Assembly (NCBI GenBank): GCA_039942715.1
Contig: JBDVBY010000010.1
Coordinates: 8,399 to 72,398 of the forward strand
DNA from: JABDJX01 sp039942715
GTDB taxonomy: Bacteria > Pseudomonadota > Alphaproteobacteria > Rhodobacterales > Rhodobacteraceae
DNA length: 64,000 nucleotides
Direction of reading: 5' to 3'
Shown piece after piece: positions 16,732 through 24,479 of the stretch. The notes below the pieces were generated by a model. That model was not told the origin of the DNA. It was given only the letters and a program-made list of their open reading frames with translations, and did not search any database. Position 1 is the first letter of the stretch. Each line of letters opens with the position of its first letter. A program made the position numbers and the translations under genes.

Positions 16732-17691
16732 TTAAAGCTTAGGCTCGACCGCGATCACTGCTTTCATCGGAAAATGATCCGATCCGACAGGCTCAAGACG
16801 ATCAAACGATACAAGCTGAACGCCCTCTGTGACCAAAAGCTGGTCAATTGGCAGGCGTACAAACCAAGAGCGGGCATCGAAACTGGGGAGCATTCCACGT
16901 CCGATGCGCGGGTCTTTGAAACCACCATACTCTTTGAAATGCTCAGAGCCCGTCGACCAAGCCACATCATTAAAATCGCCCATCACAACAACCGGACGGA
17001 CGGCATGATCGGCAATCCGCGCTGATTTCTTGATCTGTTCGTCGCGCTCCACAGCGTCAGTGCCGGGCAAGGGCGGACGGGGGTGCAGTCCCACAAAGAA
17101 GAACCTTCTTAAATTGGCAGGGCATTCCAAATCGGCCAGCACTGCAGGGGTGTCGTCGTCGCTTAGAAAATGCGTGTCGGCGGCGTGCACCTTAAGGCGT
17201 GTGGCGAACAGAAGGCCATAATGGTCCGACATGGGATGGCGCACAACGGTTGGGTAGCGGGCAAGCTGATCGACGAGGGCGTTTTCCCAAATCTCGTCAG
17301 TCTCCATCAGAAACAAAACGTCTGGGTCTTCTCTGTCAATCAGACTGCGCAGCTTCGCGTGGTCCTCGTTTTCCATCAGGACGTTAACAGCAATCAGAGA
17401 AATCTGATTTGCGTGCGGCGCCTGCGTCATCTCAATCTGGGTGCGTGCAAAGCGAGTGTAGGGAAACACGCGGAATGTTTGGTAGGAAAAACACAGGACC
17501 AAAGCCATGCTGGCCAAAAGAATCCAAGGGCCACCCAAGACTGATCCGTAAATTGCTGTTCCTAGAGATAAAGCGGCGATGTGGATGCGCGGAAAGTCCC
17601 ACATGCGCACCCACCAACGCATGTTACGGGAGAGAGGCAGAAGAGTGGTTGCGATGCCAACGGCGGCTAGAATCCAGAAGATTACTGTCAT
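16732..17691 (-). CDS. membrane-anchored endonuclease/exonuclease/phosphatase-family protein
   Basis: A 319-residue protein with about three N-terminal hydrophobic segments (residues 1-85) and a C-terminal EEP-fold hydrolase (about 95-315). Catalytic motifs are visible: NVLMEN (metal/Asn), FLMETDEIW (Glu), GLHPRPP, VVMGDFNDV (Asp/Asn) and the terminal GSDHFP (Asp/His pair). This is the common YafD-like arrangement in proteobacteria. It is convergent with the racemase gene (31-bp gap) and stands alone 190 bp beyond the end of the TRAP operon on the same strand. Substrate could be nucleic acid, phospholipid or another phosphodiester; unknown. Confidence 0.85.
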   Translation of the reverse strand: MTVIFWILAAVGIATTLLPLSRNMRWWVRMWDFPRIHIAALSLGTAIYGSVLGGPWILLASMALVLCFSYQTFRVFPYTRFARTQIEMTQAPHANQISLIAVNVLMENEDHAKLRSLIDREDPDVLFLMETDEIWENALVDQLARYPTVVRHPMSDHYGLLFATRLKVHAADTHFLSDDDTPAVLADLECPANLRRFFFVGLHPRPPLPGTDAVERDEQIKKSARIADHAVRPVVVMGDFNDVAWSTGSEHFKEYGGFKDPRIGRGMLPSFDARSWFVRLPIDQLLVTEGVQLVSFDRLEPVGSDHFPMKAVIAVEPKL

Positions 17692-17881
17692 AGTTTGCAG
17701 TCAGCCCTTTCCACCTGTGTTTAGTGTAGGCATGGATAAGAGGTCCACCTCCGAACGTGTACGTTTGCAAGATGGACAATCTCTGCGGACCGCTGGGGGC
17801 ACTTTGAGCTTCGTATCGGGAGACCAAGACATTCGAATCGCGATAGCTCAAAAAACGCTGAACCACGCTTCGAAGACAAGC

Positions 17882-19177
17882 TTATCCTGCGTAACCAAAT
17901 ATTCGCGGCAGCCACAACACAAGATCAGGCAGCAAGACCAGAGCCAGTAGGGCAATCAATAGCGCGATAAGGAATGGCCAGATTTCGCGAATTATCTCGG
18001 ACAAAGGAATGCGCGTTACGGCGTTTAGAACAAACAACAGAATACCGTATGGTGGGGTTATCAGCCCGATCATGCAATTCACGACAGCAACGACTCCGAA
18101 GTGCACTAGGTCGATCCCCAACTCGCGGCACGTCGGCAAGAAAAGTGGAATGATCACCAGGATAATCGTAGTCGCATCCAGAACGCATCCCAAAAGCAGT
18201 AACAGAAGGTTGACGCCAAGAAGGAAAAGGATCGGGTCGATATCAAGGCCAACCAAACGTTGGGCCAAAATACTGGGGATGTTTTCGGAAGCGACAACGT
18301 AGTTCAGGATCAGCGCACCGCCGATGACCAATCCGACTGCAGCGGAAGATCTCGCACTTTCGACGAGGATGCCATAAAGGGCGCGAAAGCTGAGCGCGCG
18401 GTAGAAGAATGCCGCAAGCATCAAGGCATAAAATGCAGCAACGGCGGCAGCCTCGGTTGGGGTCGTGACGCCTCCGTAAATGCCATAGAGCAAGATAGCT
18501 GGCATAAGGAGGGCCGGAAAGGCGTTCGCCGTGCGTCGGGGCAACTCCGACAGCGGCACCGGTTCTTCCAGTGTGAACCCGCGACGGTGGGACAGAAAGG
18601 TGTTCATGCCCATAAGCACCGCGCCCATCAACAAGCCGGGAATGATGCCGCCCAGAAACAGGTATCCGATCGACGTGTTTGAAACCAAAGCGTATAGCAC
18701 CATCGGAATTGATGGCGGGATGATCGGACCGATGGTTGCAGAGGCTGCGGTGATCGCGGCGGCATAGCCGCGCGTGTAATGGCCGCTTTTGGTCATCATT
18801 TGAATGATGATCTTGCCGATCCCGGCGGCGTCGGCGACGGCAGACCCTGACATGCCGGAAAAGATCAGCGATGCCACAACGTTGACGTGCCCAAGCCCAC
18901 CTCTGAACCGACCCACGAGGGCGACGCAGAAACTCAAAAGCCTGTCGCTGATCGTGCCTGCATTCATGATGTTCGCGGCCACAATGAACAACGGCACCGC
19001 AAGCAGAATAAAGCTTTGATAAAGTCCGTCCATCAAAACCTTGCCTGCAATTCCGATCCCTTGTCCCGCCGCAAAAAGATACGCGATGGATGCGACCAGG
19101 ATCGCATAGGCAATTGGTGTGCCAATCCCAGCCAGGACAAATAGAGTGCCTAGGCAGATAAGAAACTCGATGCTCAT
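17882..19177 (-). CDS. TRAP transporter large permease (DctM)
   Basis: A 431-residue inner-membrane protein with about 12 helices and DctM repeats: FIVAANIMNAGTI near the start, SGMSGSAVADAAGIGKIII, AAITAASATIGPIIPPSIPM in the first half, and VVAVVNCMIGLITPPYG in the second. It is the ion-coupled channel subunit of a TRAP system. It overlaps the DctQ gene by 4 bp (ATGA) and is the last gene of the binding-protein, DctQ, DctM operon. The DctP-type partner and the nearby aldolase and kinase suggest a sugar acid or similar carboxylate. Confidence 0.95.
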   Translation of the reverse strand: MSIEFLICLGTLFVLAGIGTPIAYAILVASIAYLFAAGQGIGIAGKVLMDGLYQSFILLAVPLFIVAANIMNAGTISDRLLSFCVALVGRFRGGLGHVNVVASLIFSGMSGSAVADAAGIGKIIIQMMTKSGHYTRGYAAAITAASATIGPIIPPSIPMVLYALVSNTSIGYLFLGGIIPGLLMGAVLMGMNTFLSHRRGFTLEEPVPLSELPRRTANAFPALLMPAILLYGIYGGVTTPTEAAAVAAFYALMLAAFFYRALSFRALYGILVESARSSAAVGLVIGGALILNYVVASENIPSILAQRLVGLDIDPILFLLGVNLLLLLLGCVLDATTIILVIIPLFLPTCRELGIDLVHFGVVAVVNCMIGLITPPYGILLFVLNAVTRIPLSEIIREIWPFLIALLIALLALVLLPDLVLWLPRIFGYAG

Positions 19178-19737
19178 TTTATCGGATCGACCGCATTGTC
19201 ATGTTGGGGTTCTTCGACGCCGTATCTGATCGCGCGATATGCGGAATAGGCATATCGTAGTGAGACTGCGATTAGGAAGAAAACATAGATCGCATAGATG
19301 TCGCGCATACGAATCCAGTCTCCGAACAGGTTTGACAAGGTCGCGGTCTTTTTCAGGCGAAGGATATGGAACTTGGACCACGTCGGTTCGATCGACAGGA
19401 TCAATGCGGTGCAAATGGCAATACCAGTGATGACGATGAACCACCGGCGTATCGACGGACGTACGGCCAGGAACAGAATGTCGAAGGTGACATGATCGCG
19501 GTCCCGAACAACGAAAGCGTTTCCCCAAAAGACCAGCCAGACCCAAAGCAACAGACAGAATTCCAGCGTCCAGCCATAAAGCGAAGGGTCCAGAAGGGGA
19601 AAGTGTTCAGGCAGCCATTCCAAACGGGCCGAGTATCGCACAACGATTTGCAACACGAATGTGATGAACATGGCCGCCATCATCGCGGCCGCAACAGCTT
19701 GGGCAAAATGGCTTAGGCCGGATTTTAGTGCCTTCAT
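19174..19737 (-). CDS. TRAP transporter small permease (DctQ)
   Basis: A 187-residue membrane protein with four hydrophobic helices. The family signature is seen as LEFCLLLWVWLVFWGNAFVVRDRDHVTFD in the middle, where the conserved Trp-rich helix precedes the R-D-H-V motif. It forms the small subunit partner of DctM, whose gene overlaps its end by 4 bp. It lies 88 bp downstream of the binding-protein gene, and the gap holds a strong stem-loop. Confidence 0.93.
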   Translation of the reverse strand: MKALKSGLSHFAQAVAAAMMAAMFITFVLQIVVRYSARLEWLPEHFPLLDPSLYGWTLEFCLLLWVWLVFWGNAFVVRDRDHVTFDILFLAVRPSIRRWFIVITGIAICTALILSIEPTWSKFHILRLKKTATLSNLFGDWIRMRDIYAIYVFFLIAVSLRYAYSAYRAIRYGVEEPQHDNAVDPIK

Positions 19738-19778
19738 CTTCGTGCCTCGGACGTAGACATGTTTCGATCACTTTGTGA

Positions 19779-19805
19779 CTAAGGACGGGGCTAGCCCGCC
19801 CTTAG
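19779..19805 (-). promoter_or_regulatory. intercistronic stem-loop after the DctP binding-protein gene
   Basis: Arms 19779-19789 and 19795-19805 form an 11-bp stem with a 5-nt loop. The single A/C mismatch seen on the + strand becomes a G-U wobble in the transcribed - strand RNA, so the stem is continuous there. No long T run follows. It lies between the binding-protein gene and dctQ. Confidence 0.7.
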
Positions 19806-19825
19806 CTTGGCCAATAACCCGGCCT

Positions 19826-20821
19826 TTAGTTTCCGAGAGCGTTGATTTTGTCCAACACGCCGTCTGGCCAACTAGCTGCAAGTTCGGAGCCAGCATATTG
19901 TGCCTGAACGTGATCACGGAAGGCTTTTAGGTCGGGTTCATAAACGGCTAAACCCTGTTCGGTCAGGAAAGAAACCAAGTTTGCTTCCTTTTCCAACTGT
20001 GCCTGACGCCCGCTTTCGGCAGCAGCTTCGGCGGCGGTCTGAACGGCGGCTTGCTTATCAGCACTTAAACCGTCCCAAACGGCCTTTGAAAAAGCGACAT
20101 AGTTCAGATCAACCAAGTGCGAGGTCAGAGCGATCTGTTTGGTCACCTCGTAGAACTTAGCGTCCACGACAGTTGGAAGCGGGTTGTCTTGCCCGTCGAC
20201 TGAGCCTGTCTGAAGTGCTGTATAAACCTCGGTAAAGGCCATGGGAGTCGGGTTCGCGCCCAAGGCGCTGCCAAGGAATTGCCACGCATCAGTGCCGGGC
20301 ATCCGCAGGTTCACGCCTGCGAGATCGGCCGGTGTCATGACCGTCAGCTCGTCCTTTGATTGCCGTAGGTTCACATGGCGCTGGCCAAGGTACATCACGG
20401 CCAGAAGCTTCACGCCAAGTTCGTCTTCGACCTTTTGCTTGAACGGGTCCATCAGCGGGTCGTTGAACACGGCAACCTGATGCGCTGCGTCTTGATGCAC
20501 ATAGCCCGTTGCGAAAATCGTGAACTCGGGGAAGAACTGCCCAAGCTCTTGTGCCGAAGTGATCGACATTTCCAAATCGCCTGACGCGATCGTTTCCAGT
20601 TCCGAGCCCTGAGCAATCAATGATCCGTTGTAATGCGGTTCATAGGTAGCAAACTCGGCGACCGCAGGGGCGAAAACTTCGGCCAGTGCAATCGAGCGTT
20701 GGTCAGTTTCCGAGGCCGGTGTCGACATGCGCAGCGTGACTTTGTCCTGCGCCATCGCAGGCATCGCCAATGCGGCCGCCGTCACCACCATCAGTGCGCG
20801 CCTTGAAAGTTTGGTCATCAT
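19826..20821 (-). CDS. TRAP transporter substrate-binding protein (DctP family)
   Basis: A 331-residue periplasmic binding protein with a signal peptide (about residues 1-24, ending PAMAQ). The mature region begins VTLRMSTPASETDQRS, and the family motifs include NLRMPGTDAWQFLGSALGANPTPMAFTEVYTALQTGSVDGQDNPL; its Arg (NLRMPG) is the usual carboxylate-binding residue of DctP proteins, pointing to an acidic ligand. GGAGG lies 8 nt before the tandem ATG codons. It heads a dctPQM operon and is preceded, on the same strand, by the GntR and aldolase genes. Confidence 0.93.
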   Translation of the reverse strand: MMTKLSRRALMVVTAAALAMPAMAQDKVTLRMSTPASETDQRSIALAEVFAPAVAEFATYEPHYNGSLIAQGSELETIASGDLEMSITSAQELGQFFPEFTIFATGYVHQDAAHQVAVFNDPLMDPFKQKVEDELGVKLLAVMYLGQRHVNLRQSKDELTVMTPADLAGVNLRMPGTDAWQFLGSALGANPTPMAFTEVYTALQTGSVDGQDNPLPTVVDAKFYEVTKQIALTSHLVDLNYVAFSKAVWDGLSADKQAAVQTAAEAAAESGRQAQLEKEANLVSFLTEQGLAVYEPDLKAFRDHVQAQYAGSELAASWPDGVLDKINALGN

Positions 20822-20896
20822 GAAAGTTCCTCCGTGTTATGTTTGCGGTCTTGGCCGCACTATGGTCCGCCGAAGCATTGCCCGACGAAATCTCTT

Positions 20897-21553
20897 CTAA
20901 ACACCTAATGCGCGTCTCTTTGCACTGCTGATATGAACGTGAATCGCGCGCACCGCACTAGGCGTGTCGCGGTTCTTCAGTGCTGCAATGACAGCCAGAT
21001 GTTCGTCGAGAACTGGCACAACCAATTCGGGCAGCATTCGGGTATCGCTATTGCGGATCAACCTGATCTTGATGGCATTGACCCGGTGGATGTCCGAAAT
21101 CAAAGCATTCTCCATCTTATCGACAATCAAATCGTGAAAGGCCCAATCGACTTTCTGTGCGGTGTGAAGCACGTCAGAAGACATTGCAGTCGCGGCTGCG
21201 ACCCGCGCGTCTTGGTGTTGTTGTTCAAGTTCTTCAATCTCATCATCCGAGGCATTGGCACAAAACTCGGCAATTGCCTCGCCTTCGATAATGCCGCGTA
21301 ACTGAAAGGCATTCCGGACAAGCTCGACATCGATTGACAGTATTTGCAGACCCCGCTTGGGAACGGTTTGGATCAGCCCATCCGCTTCAAGCCGCGGTAT
21401 CATTTCGCGGATCGCCGCCAAAGGCATTCCGGTCAGTTCGACAAGTTCGCGCTGCGATACAATCTGGCCGGGTTGAATATCGCGGGCCAGCAGTTTTTCG
21501 GTGAAATTCGAATAGGCGTGGTCGCGAAGGCGAAGGGCGGCTGGCGGTGTCAT
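20897..21553 (-). CDS. GntR-family (FCD domain) regulator
   Basis: A 218-residue transcription factor with an N-terminal winged helix (about 1-75; SQRELVELTGMPLAAIREMI, then RLEADGLIQTVPKRG) and an all-helical FCD effector domain carrying the metal-binding pattern (Asp/His, e.g. WAFHDLIVDK, and a late DEHLAVIAAL and HVHIS). The start is the ATG overlapping the aldolase stop (ATGA), preceded by AAGAAGG. It probably controls the divergent aldolase/TRAP and kinase/dioxygenase units in response to the imported acid. A palindrome in the divergent gap is a candidate operator. Confidence 0.9.
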   Translation of the reverse strand: MTPPAALRLRDHAYSNFTEKLLARDIQPGQIVSQRELVELTGMPLAAIREMIPRLEADGLIQTVPKRGLQILSIDVELVRNAFQLRGIIEGEAIAEFCANASDDEIEELEQQHQDARVAAATAMSSDVLHTAQKVDWAFHDLIVDKMENALISDIHRVNAIKIRLIRNSDTRMLPELVVPVLDEHLAVIAALKNRDTPSAVRAIHVHISSAKRRALGV

Positions 21554-22434
21554 GCGACCGCCTTCTTTTTGCTGAATCTTGCGTTTATTTCGGCTTTCTC
21601 CTGTGGTCCCAGAGGGCGCAATGGCGCACGCAAATTTCCCCAATCCGGATTGCCCGTCATCACCACCATAGCCTGTTTCAATGCCGGAATGACCGGATGG
21701 GATACGATCAGATCGACGTCTGCGGACAGATCAGAATCTTCGGTCTGCGTGTCAAATAATTGGCGCAGGCGATTTGGATACAAGTTGGCCATACCGCAAA
21801 TAGAACCAGCCCCTCCCATGGCCACAGCCTTGTGCAACAGCCGTTCGTCCCCGACAAGAACTGGGATTTCATCGCTTTCAAGAACGGCGCGGGTTTCGTC
21901 CCATTTTCCGGCGCTGTCTTTCAGTGCCATGACACGATCTGGGAACCCCAACCGTAGTCGCATGATCAAATCAAAGGACAACGGCACCTCAGTGATCTGC
22001 GGGATGTGATAAAGGATGAAGCGCGCCGAAGGATCCGCGATCTCGAACAACTTGGCATGCCAGTCAAACAGCCCATCGTCATCTAGCCCTTTGAAGTAGA
22101 ACGGCGGGAGCAACAAAAATTTCGTGATGCCAAACGCGATACCTTGCTGCACTTGCATATCCACATCCGCAATTGCTGATGCGCACAGCCCCAATGTCAT
22201 CTGGTCCGGAGCAACGCCGCTATCAATCATGCCATGAATGGCGATTTGCCGCTCGCCAAACCCGATCGAGGCGCCTTCGCCGGTCGTGCCGAACAGCGTG
22301 ACGCCGCTGGGCCCGTTTTCCAATAGCTGTCTGGCGTGCTGACTGAACAGAGCGTGATTGATGCGGCCGTCGCTATGAAACGGGGTCAGAAGGGCCGTAG
22401 AGATTCCGAAAGGTGCGATGATAGTCTCCGTCAA
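21550..22434 (-). CDS. dihydrodipicolinate synthase / N-acetylneuraminate lyase family aldolase
   Basis: A 294-residue TIM-barrel class I aldolase-type enzyme. It has the FGTTGEGASIG pyruvate-carboxylate motif, catalytic Tyr in ILYHIPQ and the Schiff-base Lys in VMALKDSAGKW. Members split or form 2-keto acids with pyruvate or similar. It is not likely to be the lysine-pathway DapA, because it sits in a catabolic cluster with its own GntR regulator (4-bp overlap), TRAP transporter, sugar-type kinase and dioxygenase. A keto-deoxy sugar acid is a reasonable substrate guess. Confidence 0.85.
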   Translation of the reverse strand: MTETIIAPFGISTALLTPFHSDGRINHALFSQHARQLLENGPSGVTLFGTTGEGASIGFGERQIAIHGMIDSGVAPDQMTLGLCASAIADVDMQVQQGIAFGITKFLLLPPFYFKGLDDDGLFDWHAKLFEIADPSARFILYHIPQITEVPLSFDLIMRLRLGFPDRVMALKDSAGKWDETRAVLESDEIPVLVGDERLLHKAVAMGGAGSICGMANLYPNRLRQLFDTQTEDSDLSADVDLIVSHPVIPALKQAMVVMTGNPDWGNLRAPLRPLGPQEKAEINARFSKKKAVA

Positions 22435-22484
22435 TTTCCGGCAGTAACAGGCGGTGATTCAAGCATATAGACTACTGAGTGCAA

Positions 22485-22497
22485 GTTGACTGTCAAC
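22485..22497. promoter_or_regulatory. palindromic operator candidate between aldolase and kinase genes
   Basis: GTTGAC-T-GTCAAC is a perfect 6-1-6 palindrome in the 120-bp gap between divergent starts. Its GT...AC outer pattern resembles operators of FCD-type GntR regulators, and a GntR gene is two genes away. Binding is inferred. Confidence 0.5.
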
Positions 22498-22554
22498 GTA
22501 ACATGTTAGAGATGTTGTTAGGTCAGTCGACTTTGAAACGGAGAACTAACCGGA

Positions 22555-23460
22555 ATGCCTGATGTCCTTTGTGCTGGATTGATTGCCGTCGATCTGGTTT
22601 TCGAGATTGACGACCTTCCTATAAAAGGCACTAAAAACAAGGCACTGTCTTCCCGCATGATCACTGGCGGTGGAGCTTTGAATGCGGCTTCGGCGATTTC
22701 CAGCCTTGGTGGGAAAGCAAGCCTTGCAGGTGTGATTGGCGACGACATATTCGGGCGTTTTTTGCAGGATGTGTTTGAGCGGCGCGATATCGACGATCGC
22801 TTCGTCCACGTGAAAAAGGGGGCGGCGACCTCGCGCTCGGCCAATTTGATATCGCCGGATGGAGACCGAACGATCATCAATCATCGGGACACTGCTCTGG
22901 AGCCGGATGCACTTGATATTCCCCCCAATTTTCCCTTCGATGCCGCGTTGATCGACACCCGGTTGCCCGAGGCGGCGCTTCAAATCGTGCAGGCTGCCAA
23001 GCACCACGGAAAGCCGGCGATCATCGATGCGGAAGCCCCGATCGCAGATGCGATTTCAGCGCTGAAAGAAGCAAGTCACGTGGTGTTCTCTCAGCAGGGG
23101 TTGGCTGACTTCTCAGGTGAAGGTCCCGCGGCGCTTGAACAGGCGGCGCGCCAACTTGGCGGCTGGTGCGCGGTCACGCGCGGCGCGCTTCCGGTTCTCT
23201 GTCACGACGGCCAGCAACTTTTCGAGGTGCCGGTCTGTGCCGTCGATGCTTTGAACACTCTGGGCGCGGGTGATGTCTGGCACGCGGCGTTCACTTTGGC
23301 GTTGGCGAAGGGATGTTTGGAGGTTGAAGCCGTCCACTGGGCCAATGCAGCCGCATCGTTGAAAGTTGCGAGACCTTTGAATGTGGAAGACCTGCCAACG
23401 TCAGCAGAGGTCGATGCCGTCTTGGATGGGTCACCTAAGAATGGGGCGCAAGTAACATGA
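22555..23460 (+). CDS. PfkB-family carbohydrate kinase
   Basis: A 301-residue ribokinase-type sugar kinase. Motifs are the N-terminal GGGALNAASAISSLGG (substrate loop) and the C-terminal NTLGAGDVWHAAF, containing the catalytic Asp of the G-A-G-D signature. CGGAGA lies upstream of the ATG at 22555. Its stop overlaps the dioxygenase start by 4 bp. Phosphorylation of a sugar or sugar acid taken up by the TRAP system is likely; whether it acts before or after the aldolase is unknown. Confidence 0.88.
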   Translation: MPDVLCAGLIAVDLVFEIDDLPIKGTKNKALSSRMITGGGALNAASAISSLGGKASLAGVIGDDIFGRFLQDVFERRDIDDRFVHVKKGAATSRSANLISPDGDRTIINHRDTALEPDALDIPPNFPFDAALIDTRLPEAALQIVQAAKHHGKPAIIDAEAPIADAISALKEASHVVFSQQGLADFSGEGPAALEQAARQLGGWCAVTRGALPVLCHDGQQLFEVPVCAVDALNTLGAGDVWHAAFTLALAKGCLEVEAVHWANAAASLKVARPLNVEDLPTSAEVDAVLDGSPKNGAQVT

Positions 23461-24374
23461 ACTCGGAGCAAAAGACATGTCTGTCACTGAACGGAAACAT
23501 GGTTCCCCCGGATTTGGTCGGTGAGCTGACAGTTGCGGACAAAGACAGCGATCTTGATCAACAGTTGGCTCAACACGGTTACCTGCTTTTGCGAGGGGTA
23601 CATGAGCCGACAGAAGTTGCCGCTGCTCGGATAGAAGTCTTGCACCGATTGGCCGAGGTTGGCGAAATTGACGATCCCGTTGAAGAGGGTATTGCATCTG
23701 GCACGTCGCACCGCCGCGAGGCTTATCCAACGCAAAAGGAACTTGGGACATTCTGGCGCTCGGTCAGTGAGGGCCCCGCTGTTCGCGCTGTCATAAACGG
23801 AGAGCGTATCACCCGTCTGATGAGTCAGCTTTTCCGCGAGCCCGCCGAACATTTCACTTTTGCCTGGCTACGCGCACTGGCGAAAGGCCGGGCCAGCCCT
23901 TTGCACATCGATCATCCCTATATGAACCGCGGTTCTGATCGACTGGTCACCTGTTGGACGCCATTTTGCAACATTTCCCTGAACAACGGTTCTCTTTACA
24001 TCCTTGAGGGGTCTCACATGTGGAGCGATATCCGAGAAGAGTTTGAAGGCCATGACGTTGATCGAGATCCGTCCCGACCCGGCCATATCGAGGATAGTCC
24101 AATTGCGTTGGCGACCCGCAAAGCAAGCAGGCTCTTGACATCAGAATTCAGTTTTGGCGACTGTCTGGTCTTTGGCATGTTCGCTGTGCATGGATCTTTT
24201 GACAATAATGCGGACACCGGGGCGGTTCGGCTGTCTTGCGACACTCGGTTCCAACCCGCTGCCGACACGATGGACGAGAGGTTTTCCGGCCCGAACCCAA
24301 CCGCGCACAAAGGGCTTGGTTATGCGTGCCTTTCGGCATCCTTGCCGATGACCGAAACAGCAGCCTTGCGCTAA
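23457..24374 (+). CDS. phytanoyl-CoA dioxygenase (PhyH) family oxygenase
   Basis: A 305-residue Fe(II)/2-oxoglutarate-type oxygenase. The facial triad is visible as HIDHPYMNRG (His and Asp) and a distal VHGSFDN (His), with a late RLSCDTRFQP Arg for 2-oxoglutarate. The PhyH family hydroxylates small, often amine- or phosphorus-bearing compounds as well as acyl-CoAs. It is coupled to the PfkB kinase gene (ATGA). An oxygenase between a kinase and an aldolase-type enzyme is unusual for a plain sugar route and suggests an O- or N-substituted substrate. Function unknown beyond family. Confidence 0.82.
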   Translation: MNSEQKTCLSLNGNMVPPDLVGELTVADKDSDLDQQLAQHGYLLLRGVHEPTEVAAARIEVLHRLAEVGEIDDPVEEGIASGTSHRREAYPTQKELGTFWRSVSEGPAVRAVINGERITRLMSQLFREPAEHFTFAWLRALAKGRASPLHIDHPYMNRGSDRLVTCWTPFCNISLNNGSLYILEGSHMWSDIREEFEGHDVDRDPSRPGHIEDSPIALATRKASRLLTSEFSFGDCLVFGMFAVHGSFDNNADTGAVRLSCDTRFQPAADTMDERFSGPNPTAHKGLGYACLSASLPMTETAALR

Positions 24375-24479
24375 GATAAGAATTGCCAGACCTATGAAAG
24401 GCGGCGCGGTTTTTTATACAACAAGCAAGAAGGCGAAATAGTCTCTACTAGAACAATGAAAGCCTTCAACATTCCTTAC

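Noticed and set aside
21554..21643. N-terminal extension of the GntR gene
   Set aside because: It overlaps the aldolase gene and lacks conserved sequence; the ATGA overlap at 21550-21553 is the better start.
24375..24479. Possible terminator with TTTTTT between the PhyH and Na/Pi genes
   Set aside because: A T run is present near 24410, but I could not find a stem of more than 3-4 bp before it.
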